Assembly (NCBI GenBank): GCA_028877005.1
Contig: JAGWPI010000035.1
Location: 1-6,056 of the forward strand
Direction of reading: 5' to 3'
DNA: 6,056 nt
Origin: Bacteroidota bacterium
Lineage (GTDB): Bacteria > Bacteroidota > Bacteroidia > Chitinophagales > Chitinophagaceae
Position 1 is the first letter of the stretch. Every line of letters starts with the position of its first letter. The position numbers and the translations under genes are program-made. Shown here one piece after another: positions 1 through 6,056 of the stretch. Below the pieces are notes generated by a model. That model saw only the letters and a program-made list of their open reading frames with translations, did no database searches and had not been told where the DNA came from.

Positions 1-27
1 ATTATTTATATTCACTGAATAATTGGG

Positions 28-35
28 TATATTTG
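28..35 (+). promoter_or_regulatory. Candidate Bacteroidota -7 promoter element for the hydrolase
   Basis: TATATTTG matches the Bacteroidota sigma factor -7 consensus TAnnTTTG exactly. It lies 38 bases before ATG 74, which would give a leader of roughly 30 bases. No TTG-type -33 element can be seen, but only 27 bases precede it in the window. The match supports ATG 74 over the upstream TTG as start. An eight-base match in AT-rich DNA can occur by chance. Confidence 0.4.
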
Positions 36-73
36 AAAATACCATTCTGTTATTGTTTTCAAAAAAATTACCC

Positions 74-2932
74 ATGTATACCCTTAACAAATTAGTCATT
101 CTAACTGCATTTGTTTGTAACTTAATTGTGGTAAATGCACAAGTTGTTACACATTATTCTCAACAAGATCAGCAACAAATTTTTACATTATCGAATAACA
201 AAGTAAAACAGCAGGTAGTTATTCATCACGGTATATTACAAAGTGATGAATTAAAAGCACAAACAAATTGGTTAGTCAGTTATCAAAACACAAAGCAGCA
301 TGCTGTATATACGGATGGTGATTTTGAAATACAAATGATGTGGACTGATTGGAAAGCCCCGGGTAAAGATTTTAATGGCGATTTACAAGTAACATTTTCT
401 AAAAACGATTTTTTATTACAACATTATGTATTTGAAGATGTGCCTAAAGGCAAAAAACTAATTCTATATTTTTCTCCTTTAAATAAGGAAAATACTTTGC
501 AATTGCGGATAACATATTTACTGTTTGATGAGGCTTTTTATGCTAAAAGACAACTGGCATTACGAGATACTCTTTTACAAAAAAACTGGATAGAAGCTTT
601 TGAATCTAGAAAAGGTAATGTTTATTCAGAAAATACAAGCAACAATGGATATTCCATGCGCGAAGAAAGTAGTACCACCGAACAATTCATTACTTTACAA
701 CAACAGCAACAAGGAGAGACAAACACGATTATTAAAAAAGGCGACTTTGGCCAACCATGTGCTATACAATTGAATGGTGGGGGTGTTTTTTTTGGTATAG
801 AATATCCTGCCGCAAATACCTCTGTAACACGGAATAGTAATTTACAGTTACAATTACAGTGCAAAGAATTAATAGGTAAGGTTGTACAAAAAAATTGGAT
901 TGAAAGTAGTTGGGTTGTAGAAGGATTAGCACCCAATAATGCTGTACAAGATTGGTTTTATAATTATGTAAGTGAAATAAAAGTAGCACCCAACAAGCCA
1001 TATGCGTTATATAATAGTTGGTATGATTTGCGTTCTCCTTCATATCCTGGTGTAGCAACTAATCATGTAATGAATGAAAAAAATGTTTTACACATTATTG
1101 ATTTATTCAAAGAAAATATGACGGATAAATATGGAATCCATTTAAATGCTTTTGTATTAGATGATGGATGGGATGTATATGAAAGCAATTGGCTATTAAA
1201 TAAAGCTACATTTCCCAACGGTTTACAGCCCATTGTACAAGCACTGAAGCCAATGGGCACAACCTTGGGTATTTGGCTTGGACCTACCGGAGGCTACTCA
1301 TTTAGAATGCAACGTATTAAATGGATGAAGGACCATGGTTATGAAACTGTTGGAACAACAACAAATGACGCAATGTTAGATATTGCGGGCACTAACTACA
1401 GTCACTTATTTGAACAACGAATTACAGATTTTGCCAAACAAGGTGTTGGCTATTTTAAATGGGATGGTATTCAATTTGCTTCTAGTGAAAACAATAGTGG
1501 GCATGCTGTTGGTTATCATTCCAGAAGAGCAGCTGTTCAAAGTATAATTGAAAAATGTAAAGCTGTTCGTGCCATAAATCCAAATGAGTATATTAATATT
1601 ACCTCTGGCACATGGCTTAGCCCATGGTGGTTACAGTATGCAAACCAAATTTGGATGCAAGGAGCAGATTATGGTTATGCCAATACGCCGGTAATTAACG
1701 ATAGAGATGCTGCAATGACCTATAAAGATATTGTTTTGTATGATGATTTTAAGCGGCAGGATGTTTGGTTTCCTATAAGTAATATGATGACGCATGGTAT
1801 TATTAAGGGAAATTTGGCCACTATTGGAGGAAATGATGATCCACTTGCTAAGTTTTCGGATGATGTGGTTTTCTATTTTGCCAGAGGTGTTACCATGTAT
1901 GAATTATATCTTTCGCCCGACTTATTACAACCTAACGAGTGGAAAGTTCTTAGTCAATCCATTCATTGGGCCAAACAACATTTTAGTTGGTTAGATAAAA
2001 CCTATATGGTAGGCGGTAACCCAATGAATGGTAACGCTTATGGCTTTGTGCATTTTAAAGAGAGTAGTGGTATTATTGCTGTTCGTAATCCTAGAATTGA
2101 ATCGCAACAATTAACAATAAATTTGTCAACAATGTATGGAATGGCTGATACAGCCGCTTCATTGGTATTAGAAAGGGTGTATCCTAACCATTGGATATCT
2201 CCTAATTTATATGCTTCCGGTGCTACCATTGTTCTTCCTTCATTACAAGGATTTGAAGTGGCAGTATACAAAATATATCCTTTGCAAAATGCAGATAAAC
2301 CTTTACTAGCCAATGCTATTATGCAACCCCTTAAACAAAATGCTCATTCGCAGCATTGGCAGTTACTTAATACAACGGGTAAGTTAATGCTTCTAAATCC
2401 TTGGTTGGTGGATGGCATAACAGTAGATGGTAAGAAACAAAATATTAATAATATTTCTATAGACAATAATTTTAATCCTACACCTATTGCTACTAATGTT
2501 TTAATTCATACAAATACAATTAATGGCGCACTTACTGTAAATAATAAAAATATAACTACCCGAATAGTAGTAATGTTACAGCCTGATAGTACCAATATAG
2601 AGCAGCCATTTCCCGATATTGAATGGGTATTAAATGGAGAAAAAATTAAACCAACAATACAACAACAAGATGGGCATTGGGGCAGTTATTCTTTTGTTTT
2701 TAATACCATAGGAAAACAAACATTTCAATTTAAAATTAATGGTAATAAAAAAACAAAGCAATGGCGGGGAATTGCTTCTGTATGGGCCATTGCACAACAA
2801 AGAGGGCACTCAAATAATATTGTTATTACAACGCATCGGGCAGTGCAGAATGAATTAATGTTACCTAATCCATATGAAGAAGGTACATTACAATCTACAT
2901 TTTTATTGGCTTCCGGCGTTATTGAATTATAA
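74..2932 (+). CDS. Secreted GH36-like (clan GH-D) alpha-galactosidase-type glycoside hydrolase
   Basis: Likely a retaining exo-glycosidase that removes alpha-linked galactose or a related sugar in the periplasm or outside the cell. Seen: a 952-residue protein with a signal peptide (hydrophobic residues about 7-21, cleavage likely after VNA, residue 22), an N-terminal beta-rich region to about 300, and a TIM barrel from about 305 to 640. Barrel motifs are DDGW (363-366, sugar-binding acidic pair), LGIWLGP (398-404), YFKWDG (460-465, probable nucleophile D464), SGTW (511-514) and WMQGADYGY (528-536, probable acid/base D532). These order and motif types fit clan GH-D (GH36/GH27). The C-terminal beta domain runs to about 735, followed by about 200 residues I do not recognise. 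It is longer than common bacterial GH36 enzymes (about 700-730 residues). I chose ATG 74 because the signal peptide starts there and an in-frame TTG at 23 lies just before a promoter-like motif. Exact substrate is unknown; alpha-N-acetylgalactosaminidase or another alpha-glycosidase is possible. Confidence 0.8.
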   Translation: MYTLNKLVILTAFVCNLIVVNAQVVTHYSQQDQQQIFTLSNNKVKQQVVIHHGILQSDELKAQTNWLVSYQNTKQHAVYTDGDFEIQMMWTDWKAPGKDFNGDLQVTFSKNDFLLQHYVFEDVPKGKKLILYFSPLNKENTLQLRITYLLFDEAFYAKRQLALRDTLLQKNWIEAFESRKGNVYSENTSNNGYSMREESSTTEQFITLQQQQQGETNTIIKKGDFGQPCAIQLNGGGVFFGIEYPAANTSVTRNSNLQLQLQCKELIGKVVQKNWIESSWVVEGLAPNNAVQDWFYNYVSEIKVAPNKPYALYNSWYDLRSPSYPGVATNHVMNEKNVLHIIDLFKENMTDKYGIHLNAFVLDDGWDVYESNWLLNKATFPNGLQPIVQALKPMGTTLGIWLGPTGGYSFRMQRIKWMKDHGYETVGTTTNDAMLDIAGTNYSHLFEQRITDFAKQGVGYFKWDGIQFASSENNSGHAVGYHSRRAAVQSIIEKCKAVRAINPNEYINITSGTWLSPWWLQYANQIWMQGADYGYANTPVINDRDAAMTYKDIVLYDDFKRQDVWFPISNMMTHGIIKGNLATIGGNDDPLAKFSDDVVFYFARGVTMYELYLSPDLLQPNEWKVLSQSIHWAKQHFSWLDKTYMVGGNPMNGNAYGFVHFKESSGIIAVRNPRIESQQLTINLSTMYGMADTAASLVLERVYPNHWISPNLYASGATIVLPSLQGFEVAVYKIYPLQNADKPLLANAIMQPLKQNAHSQHWQLLNTTGKLMLLNPWLVDGITVDGKKQNINNISIDNNFNPTPIATNVLIHTNTINGALTVNNKNITTRIVVMLQPDSTNIEQPFPDIEWVLNGEKIKPTIQQQDGHWGSYSFVFNTIGKQTFQFKINGNKKTKQWRGIASVWAIAQQRGHSNNIVITTHRAVQNELMLPNPYEEGTLQSTFLLASGVIEL

Positions 2933-2974
2933 AAGGAGGCATATTAGATTAATTAACATGCCTCCTTTTATAAT
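2926..2974. terminator. Bidirectional intrinsic terminator, 17-bp perfect stem
   Basis: A perfect inverted repeat pairs 2926-2942 (ATTATAAAAGGAGGCAT) with 2958-2974 (ATGCCTCCTTTTATAAT) around a 15-base AT-rich loop. The core is GC-rich (GGAGGC/GCCTCC) and is followed on either strand by a T-rich run. The left arm includes the hydrolase stop codon TAA at 2930-2932. On the other side it lies 47 bases beyond the stop of the convergent SDR gene, so one structure can end transcripts from both genes. Confidence 0.85.
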
Positions 2975-3021
2975 CTGGCGTAGAATCTTAGCTTATTTAG
3001 AATGAATAGCCAACAATTCTG

Positions 3022-3783
3022 TTATAGATTAATACCGCCACTTACTTCAATTCGCTGACCATTTATCCAGCGTGCCTCTTCGCTGCATAAAAATGCCACA
3101 ACGCTTCCAATATCTTCAGCAACGCCTACCCGTCCTAAAGGCGAAAGACCGGCTAATCTTTCTTTCATTAAAGGATTATTTCTAATAGCACCATGATTAA
3201 AATCGGTTTCTATAGGCCCCGGAGCTACTACATTGGCTCTAATTCCCTTATGGCCTAATTCTTTGGCTACATATCGGGTAAATACTTCCAATGCTCCTTT
3301 CATGGAGGAGTAAACTGAATAACCGGGATTGCAATAGCGGGTTGTACCACTGGAAATATTGATAACACAACCACCATTATTGATAATGGGTATACATTGT
3401 TGGGTTAAAAAATAAACAGATTTAAAATGAACGTTTAGAAATTCATCAAACAATGCTTCGGTAACCTGTTCAAATGGAACAGTGGCTCCCATGCCGGCAT
3501 TGTTAATTAAATAATCAAAATGGCTGGTTTGAAAATGATTTAGTAAAGCATTTTTGAGCGTAGATACAAACACTGGAATGGTTGATGTATCGGAAAGATT
3601 TAGGTGTAAAGCCAGTGCTTTTACTTGTAATTGTTCTAATTCTTGTACAGTTTGATTAGCCTTATCTTTATTTTGTTGATAGGTTATAATAATGTTAATG
3701 CCTCTGCGGGCTAAATTCAACGCCATATCTTTCCCTAAACCACGACTACCTCCGGTAACTAGTGCAATAGAATTTTGATTCAT
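3022..3783 (-). CDS. Classical short-chain dehydrogenase/reductase (SDR), FabG-like
   Basis: A cytoplasmic NAD(P)(H)-dependent oxidoreductase of 253 residues, the usual length for classical SDRs, with no signal peptide. Seen motifs: TGGSRGLG cofactor loop (10-17), NNAG (94-97), N117 in NVHF, INISS (141-145, catalytic S145), YSSMK (158-162, catalytic Y158 and K162), APGPIETDF (187-195) and a C-terminal VSGGINL. The full N-S-Y-K catalytic set is present, so it should be active. R14 in the glycine-rich loop is a feature often linked with NADP(H) preference. The start ATG at 3783 puts the Rossmann motif at the expected distance from the N-terminus. Its upstream neighbour on the same strand is the exported TIM-barrel protein, 68 bases away, so an operon is plausible. 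The substrate cannot be read from sequence: 3-oxoacyl-ACP reductase, sugar dehydrogenase and other alcohol dehydrogenase roles are all possible, and the context only mildly favours a sugar. Confidence 0.92.
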   Translation of the reverse strand: MNQNSIALVTGGSRGLGKDMALNLARRGINIIITYQQNKDKANQTVQELEQLQVKALALHLNLSDTSTIPVFVSTLKNALLNHFQTSHFDYLINNAGMGATVPFEQVTEALFDEFLNVHFKSVYFLTQQCIPIINNGGCVINISSGTTRYCNPGYSVYSSMKGALEVFTRYVAKELGHKGIRANVVAPGPIETDFNHGAIRNNPLMKERLAGLSPLGRVGVAEDIGSVVAFLCSEEARWINGQRIEVSGGINL

Positions 3784-3814
3784 AAAATAATTTTATGCAA
3801 TTAACAATATAACG

Positions 3815-3849
3815 GTTGTATAGTTCTGCCTAAATCATTTTTATACAAC
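3815..3849. repeat. Weak inverted repeat between the isomerase-like gene and the SDR gene
   Basis: GTTGTATA (3815-3822) and TATACAAC (3842-3849) are perfect 8-base arms around a 19-base loop in the 68-base gap. The stem is AT-rich and no T-run follows in the direction of the minus-strand genes, so it is a poor intrinsic terminator. It could be an mRNA stem-loop affecting the relative levels of the two genes, a regulator site, or chance. Confidence 0.3.
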
Positions 3850-3851
3850 TT

Positions 3852-4775
3852 TTATGAAATGCTATTCCAAATTTTTTTCAGGTTTTGCATACTGGTGGTA
3901 ATACTAGCAAATGGATCAGCCGGATTATCGTGTTCCACAAAATAATATTGCATACCGGAAATTTTAGCGTGTTCAAAAATATTTTTAAAATCAACAATTC
4001 CTGTACCAACCGGTTGTGGTTTTTCTAAATCTTTGTCTATATCTTTTACATGCCATAACTTAAAACGGCCTGGATTTTTTTCAAAAAGAGTAACCGGATG
4101 TATGCCTGCTTTTGTTGCCCATGCTAAATCAAGCTCCAATGCAATGGGCGTTTCTTTTAAAATAATATCATAAGGCAAAACACCATCTACTGCTTTAAAT
4201 TCAGTATAGTGGTTGTGATAAGCAAAATGAATACCTGCTTTTTTGCAGGCCTCATCTGTTTTATTTAAAATAGAAATGGCCGATTTTATTTCCTCTGTTG
4301 TATTGAGTGGGATGCTGGCACATACCAAATAAGGTATTCCTCCGGCTGCGGCATCATCTATCAATTCCTGCATATTGTCCCGCAGATTTTTCATGGGCGG
4401 AATGGTAATAGGTTTACCATCCGGACCGGTGGGCATTTTTCTGCCGGGCGGTAGCTGAAATGGTGCACCCAATACATGATGCGATTTCCAAGATAACCCT
4501 TTGTCCTTTACTATTGCAGCAAATTCTTGGGGTTTCATACCATAATAACCTCCTTTTTTACTAAAAGCCGATTCAATATTTTGATAACCGATGGCTGCAA
4601 TTTTTTGTAAAGTACCGGCAACATCGGCATCAATAACATTAAAAAAGGTGTATAACTGCACACCGGCAGGTGGCATTGGCATCCAGTTTAATTCTGTGCC
4701 AAGTGTTTTAGAAATGGCTAAACCACTTAAAGCAGCAAGCCCGGATGTTTTTAAAAAATCTCTACGTTTAAGCAT
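3852..4775 (-). CDS. Tat-exported sugar phosphate isomerase/epimerase-like TIM-barrel protein
   Basis: A 307-residue protein of the xylose isomerase-like/AP endonuclease 2 TIM-barrel superfamily (COG1082 type), probably periplasmic. The N-terminus KRRDFLKTSG (3-12) is a twin-arginine motif, followed by a hydrophobic stretch to about 26. The barrel starts near 37 (GVQLYTF). Conserved segments are GYQNIES (63-69), YHNH (186-189), ELDLAW (214-219), WHVKD (241-245), GTGIVDF (257-263) and VEHD (280-283). By family analogy D216, H242 and E281 probably bind a divalent metal. A proline/glycine-rich insertion lies at about 103-130. Despite the family name, exported members are unlikely to act on sugar phosphates. 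Relatives sit beside DUF1080 and Gfo/Idh/MocA genes in Bacteroidota and may isomerise, hydrate or cleave keto-sugars. Here a DUF1080 gene is divergently placed upstream and an SDR lies downstream. ATG 4775 is supported because it directly precedes the Tat motif. The actual reaction is unknown. Confidence 0.88.
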   Translation of the reverse strand: MLKRRDFLKTSGLAALSGLAISKTLGTELNWMPMPPAGVQLYTFFNVIDADVAGTLQKIAAIGYQNIESAFSKKGGYYGMKPQEFAAIVKDKGLSWKSHHVLGAPFQLPPGRKMPTGPDGKPITIPPMKNLRDNMQELIDDAAAGGIPYLVCASIPLNTTEEIKSAISILNKTDEACKKAGIHFAYHNHYTEFKAVDGVLPYDIILKETPIALELDLAWATKAGIHPVTLFEKNPGRFKLWHVKDIDKDLEKPQPVGTGIVDFKNIFEHAKISGMQYYFVEHDNPADPFASITTSMQNLKKIWNSIS

Positions 4776-4810
4776 ATCGTTAGGTTTATTAATTAAAGGT
4801 AGAGATTTGT

Positions 4811-4818
4811 TTGTATAG
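4811..4818 (-). promoter_or_regulatory. CTATACAA motif upstream of the isomerase-like gene
   Basis: CTATACAA on the minus strand ends 35 bases before ATG 4775. The same octamer occurs on the minus strand at 3816-3823, 32 bases before the SDR start. The similar placement suggests a shared promoter or operator element, but AT-rich octamers recur by chance, so this is tentative. Confidence 0.2.
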
Positions 4819-5056
4819 CTTGTAGGTAAGCCAATATTATTGCACTTTGGATTATGCTATTTTCTGTACAAGCACAATCGTGAAAGTAGTTATTGATAGT
4901 ACTTATAGTAGTTGCTTATTTTAAAACAGTTTTTTATTTTTTTGATAATTATCAAACTTTGCAGAATCCCTACTGTAAAATCGCCTTTTATATAGAATGA
5001 TAGAATAGAAAAATGGATGCATCTGCATTTCATTATTAAATAATAAACCAAGCCCC

Positions 5057-5081
5057 TTTATACTGTATAAAAAATTATACA
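5057..5081. promoter_or_regulatory. Overlapping palindromes, candidate operator
   Basis: TTTATAC-T-GTATAAA (5057-5071) is a perfect 15-base palindrome with 7-base arms. Its right half is reused in a second inverted repeat, TGTATAA (5064-5070) with TTATACA (5075-5081) around AAAA. This gives three alternating half-sites of the type TTATAC, about 90 to 115 bases upstream of the DUF1080 start. The layout is typical of dimeric transcription factor sites. No regulator gene is in the window, and it could be a chance feature of AT-rich DNA. Confidence 0.35.
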
Positions 5082-5120
5082 AAGCAATACTATGAATAGG
5101 GATCGATAAGCAATTTTTAA

Positions 5121-5151
5121 TTGCAGAAAAAAGAAGAAGGTTGTACATTTC
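5121..5151 (+). promoter_or_regulatory. Candidate promoter for the DUF1080 gene
   Basis: TTG at 5121-5123 followed after 20 bases by TACATTTC at 5144-5151 resembles the Bacteroidota promoter (TTTG or TTG, about 19-21 bases, TAnnTTTG), with one mismatch at the last base of the -7 element. Transcription would begin about 5157-5160, leaving a short leader before ATG 5172. It lies just downstream of the palindromes at 5057-5081. Confidence 0.35.
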
Positions 5152-5171
5152 AATACCTTAATTACTGCCAC

Positions 5172-6056
5172 ATGAAATATCTTGCTCTTTTAACAATAGG
5201 GTTGTTATGTATACTTCCAACACTATTCGCGCAACATTGGATATCATTATTTAATGGTAAAAACCTGAATGGATGGGAACCGGCTTCGGGGTCAGCCAAA
5301 TTTTCAGTTAAAGATGGAATGATTGTAGGAGAAACAGTAGTGGGCTCGCCCAATAGCTTTTTAAAAACAAAAAATACATATAGTAATTTTATTATAGAAT
5401 TAGATGCAAAATTACCTGATAGTACCTCTAACTCAGGTGTTCAAATTCGTAGCCATATCAATACTGAAGGAAGGGTTTATGGGTATCAATATGAATTAGA
5501 TCCATCTGCCAGAAAATGGACAGGTGGCTTGTATGATGAAGCGCGACGTGATTGGTTATATCCACTTAGCCTAAATCCGGAAGCACAAAATGCTTATTTA
5601 TCAGGTCAATTTAATCATATTAAAATTGAATGTATTGGCCACGAAATTAAAACATGGATTAATGGTGTGCCTGCTGCTTATTTAGTAGATACATTAGACA
5701 CCAATGGCTTTATTGCACTGCAAGTACACAGTATTGGTAACAATGCAGCTTTAGCAGGCCAAAAAGTTTATTTTAAAAATATTCGAATACAAACCGAAAA
5801 CATTAAACCTACTACAATTAGCAAACCCATGTACGTTGTAAATAATATACCCAATTATTTAAGTGCAACTGAAAAAAAATGGGGTTGGAACTTGTTGTTT
5901 AACGGAATAAATAGTGATGGGTGGCGTGGAGCTTATAAAGACCACTTCCCTAAAACAGACTGGCAAATAAAAGATGGAATGATAACCGTATTGTCATCAC
6001 AAGGAAATGAAGGAGGAAACGGCGGCGATGTGGTTACATTGAACCAGTATAGTGCG
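5172..6056 (+). CDS. Secreted tandem DUF1080 (3-keto-disaccharide hydrolase-like) protein, 3' end cut by window
   Basis: An open frame of 295 codons runs from ATG 5172 to the last base of the window with no stop, so the C-terminus is missing. Residues 1-20 are a signal peptide with a likely cleavage LFA|Q, giving a periplasmic or outer-surface protein. The first DUF1080 domain (PF06439, a concanavalin-like beta-sandwich) spans about 22-207: it opens with WISLFNGKNLNGW (23-35), has NSGVQIRS (87-94), the family-typical TGGLYDEARRDWLY (117-130), WINGVPA (162-168) and ends GFIALQVHSIG...YFKNIRIQ (179-207). After a linker a second copy starts near 236 with WNLLFNGINSDGWRG (239-253) and WQIKDGMITV (264-273), truncated by the edge. 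Pfam names the family 3-keto-disaccharide hydrolase, and characterised members cleave 3-keto glycosides. The divergent neighbour is an exported isomerase-like protein, a common partner. ATG 5172 is chosen because it starts the signal peptide. Which domain is catalytic cannot be told here. Confidence 0.88.
   Translation, partial: MKYLALLTIGLLCILPTLFAQHWISLFNGKNLNGWEPASGSAKFSVKDGMIVGETVVGSPNSFLKTKNTYSNFIIELDAKLPDSTSNSGVQIRSHINTEGRVYGYQYELDPSARKWTGGLYDEARRDWLYPLSLNPEAQNAYLSGQFNHIKIECIGHEIKTWINGVPAAYLVDTLDTNGFIALQVHSIGNNAALAGQKVYFKNIRIQTENIKPTTISKPMYVVNNIPNYLSATEKKWGWNLLFNGINSDGWRGAYKDHFPKTDWQIKDGMITVLSSQGNEGGNGGDVVTLNQYSA

Larger units (their letters stand above)
4776..5171. other. Divergent intergenic region, about 400 bases, no convincing gene
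   Basis: This AT-rich stretch separates the minus-strand isomerase-like gene from the plus-strand DUF1080 gene and should hold promoters for both. It contains the overlapping palindromes at 5057-5081, a candidate DUF1080 promoter at 5121-5151, a CTATACAA motif (minus strand, 4811-4818) and a pair of AGTAGTT repeats 22 bases apart (4885-4891 and 4907-4913). For the isomerase-like gene no exact TAnnTTTG can be found on the minus strand; TAATATTG (4832-4839) has one mismatch but no well-placed -33 element. A 75-codon open frame on the minus strand (4921-5148) has low-complexity content and is not called. Confidence 0.7.

Noticed and set aside
23..73. Upstream in-frame TTG start that would add 17 residues to the hydrolase
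   Set aside because: It would place residues ahead of a good signal peptide that starts at ATG 74, and the TTG lies just before the TATATTTG promoter-like motif, so a transcript from that promoter would not contain it.
622..1260. Antisense open frames inside the hydrolase gene
   Set aside because: They overlap each other and a clear glycoside hydrolase frame, and their translations show no family features, so they are shadows.
2807..2932. Type IX secretion C-terminal sorting domain on the hydrolase
   Set aside because: The protein ends in ...LLASGVIEL, without the usual Gly/Lys-rich strand pattern and terminal basic residues of these sorting domains.
3815..3849. Inverted repeat as an intrinsic terminator between the two minus-strand genes
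   Set aside because: The 8-base stem is AT-rich with a 19-base loop and lacks a following T-run in the gene direction, so it is kept only as a weak repeat.
4921..5148. Open frame of 75 codons on the minus strand in the divergent intergenic region
   Set aside because: No recognisable domain, composition typical of translated AT-rich non-coding DNA, and it covers the candidate promoter and palindromes of the DUF1080 gene.
5162..5353. Antisense open frame over the start of the DUF1080 gene
   Set aside because: It lies opposite the signal peptide and first part of a well-supported DUF1080 domain and has no features of its own.

Overview
The window looks like chromosomal DNA from a member of the phylum Bacteroidota, possibly Chitinophagaceae or a relative. 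The reasons are the AT-rich base composition, the lack of clear Shine-Dalgarno sequences before the genes, a match to the Bacteroidota -7 promoter consensus TAnnTTTG ahead of the first gene, and the gene content: a large secreted glycoside hydrolase, a Tat-type exported TIM-barrel 'sugar phosphate isomerase/epimerase', and a tandem DUF1080 protein. The taxon is inferred from these features, since no marker gene is present.

Layout: (1) 74-2932, plus strand: a secreted clan GH-D (GH36-like, alpha-galactosidase-type) hydrolase of 952 residues with an extra C-terminal region of about 200 residues. A perfect 17-bp stem-loop at 2926-2974 overlaps its stop codon and probably terminates transcription from both directions. 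(2) 3022-3783, minus strand: a classical short-chain dehydrogenase/reductase (SDR), convergent with the hydrolase. (3) 3852-4775, minus strand: a Tat-signal xylose isomerase-like TIM-barrel protein, 68 bases upstream of the SDR and possibly co-transcribed with it. (4) 4776-5171: a divergent intergenic region of about 400 bases with overlapping palindromes and a candidate promoter. (5) 5172 to the window end, plus strand: the first 295 codons of a secreted protein with two DUF1080 (3-keto-disaccharide hydrolase-like) domains. The right edge of the window cuts it off.

How the genes may work together: all four encode carbohydrate-type enzymes, and three of them carry export signals. DUF1080 proteins and exported TIM-barrel isomerase-like proteins often occur together in Bacteroidota loci that oxidise sugars at C3 and cleave the 3-keto glycosides. 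The hydrolase could release alpha-linked sugars outside the cytoplasm, and the SDR could act as a cytoplasmic oxidoreductase. The oxidoreductase usually expected to make the 3-keto sugar (Gfo/Idh/MocA or GMC type) and any SusC/SusD transporter are not in the window, so the shared pathway is a hypothesis. No RNA genes, mobile elements or CRISPR arrays were seen.
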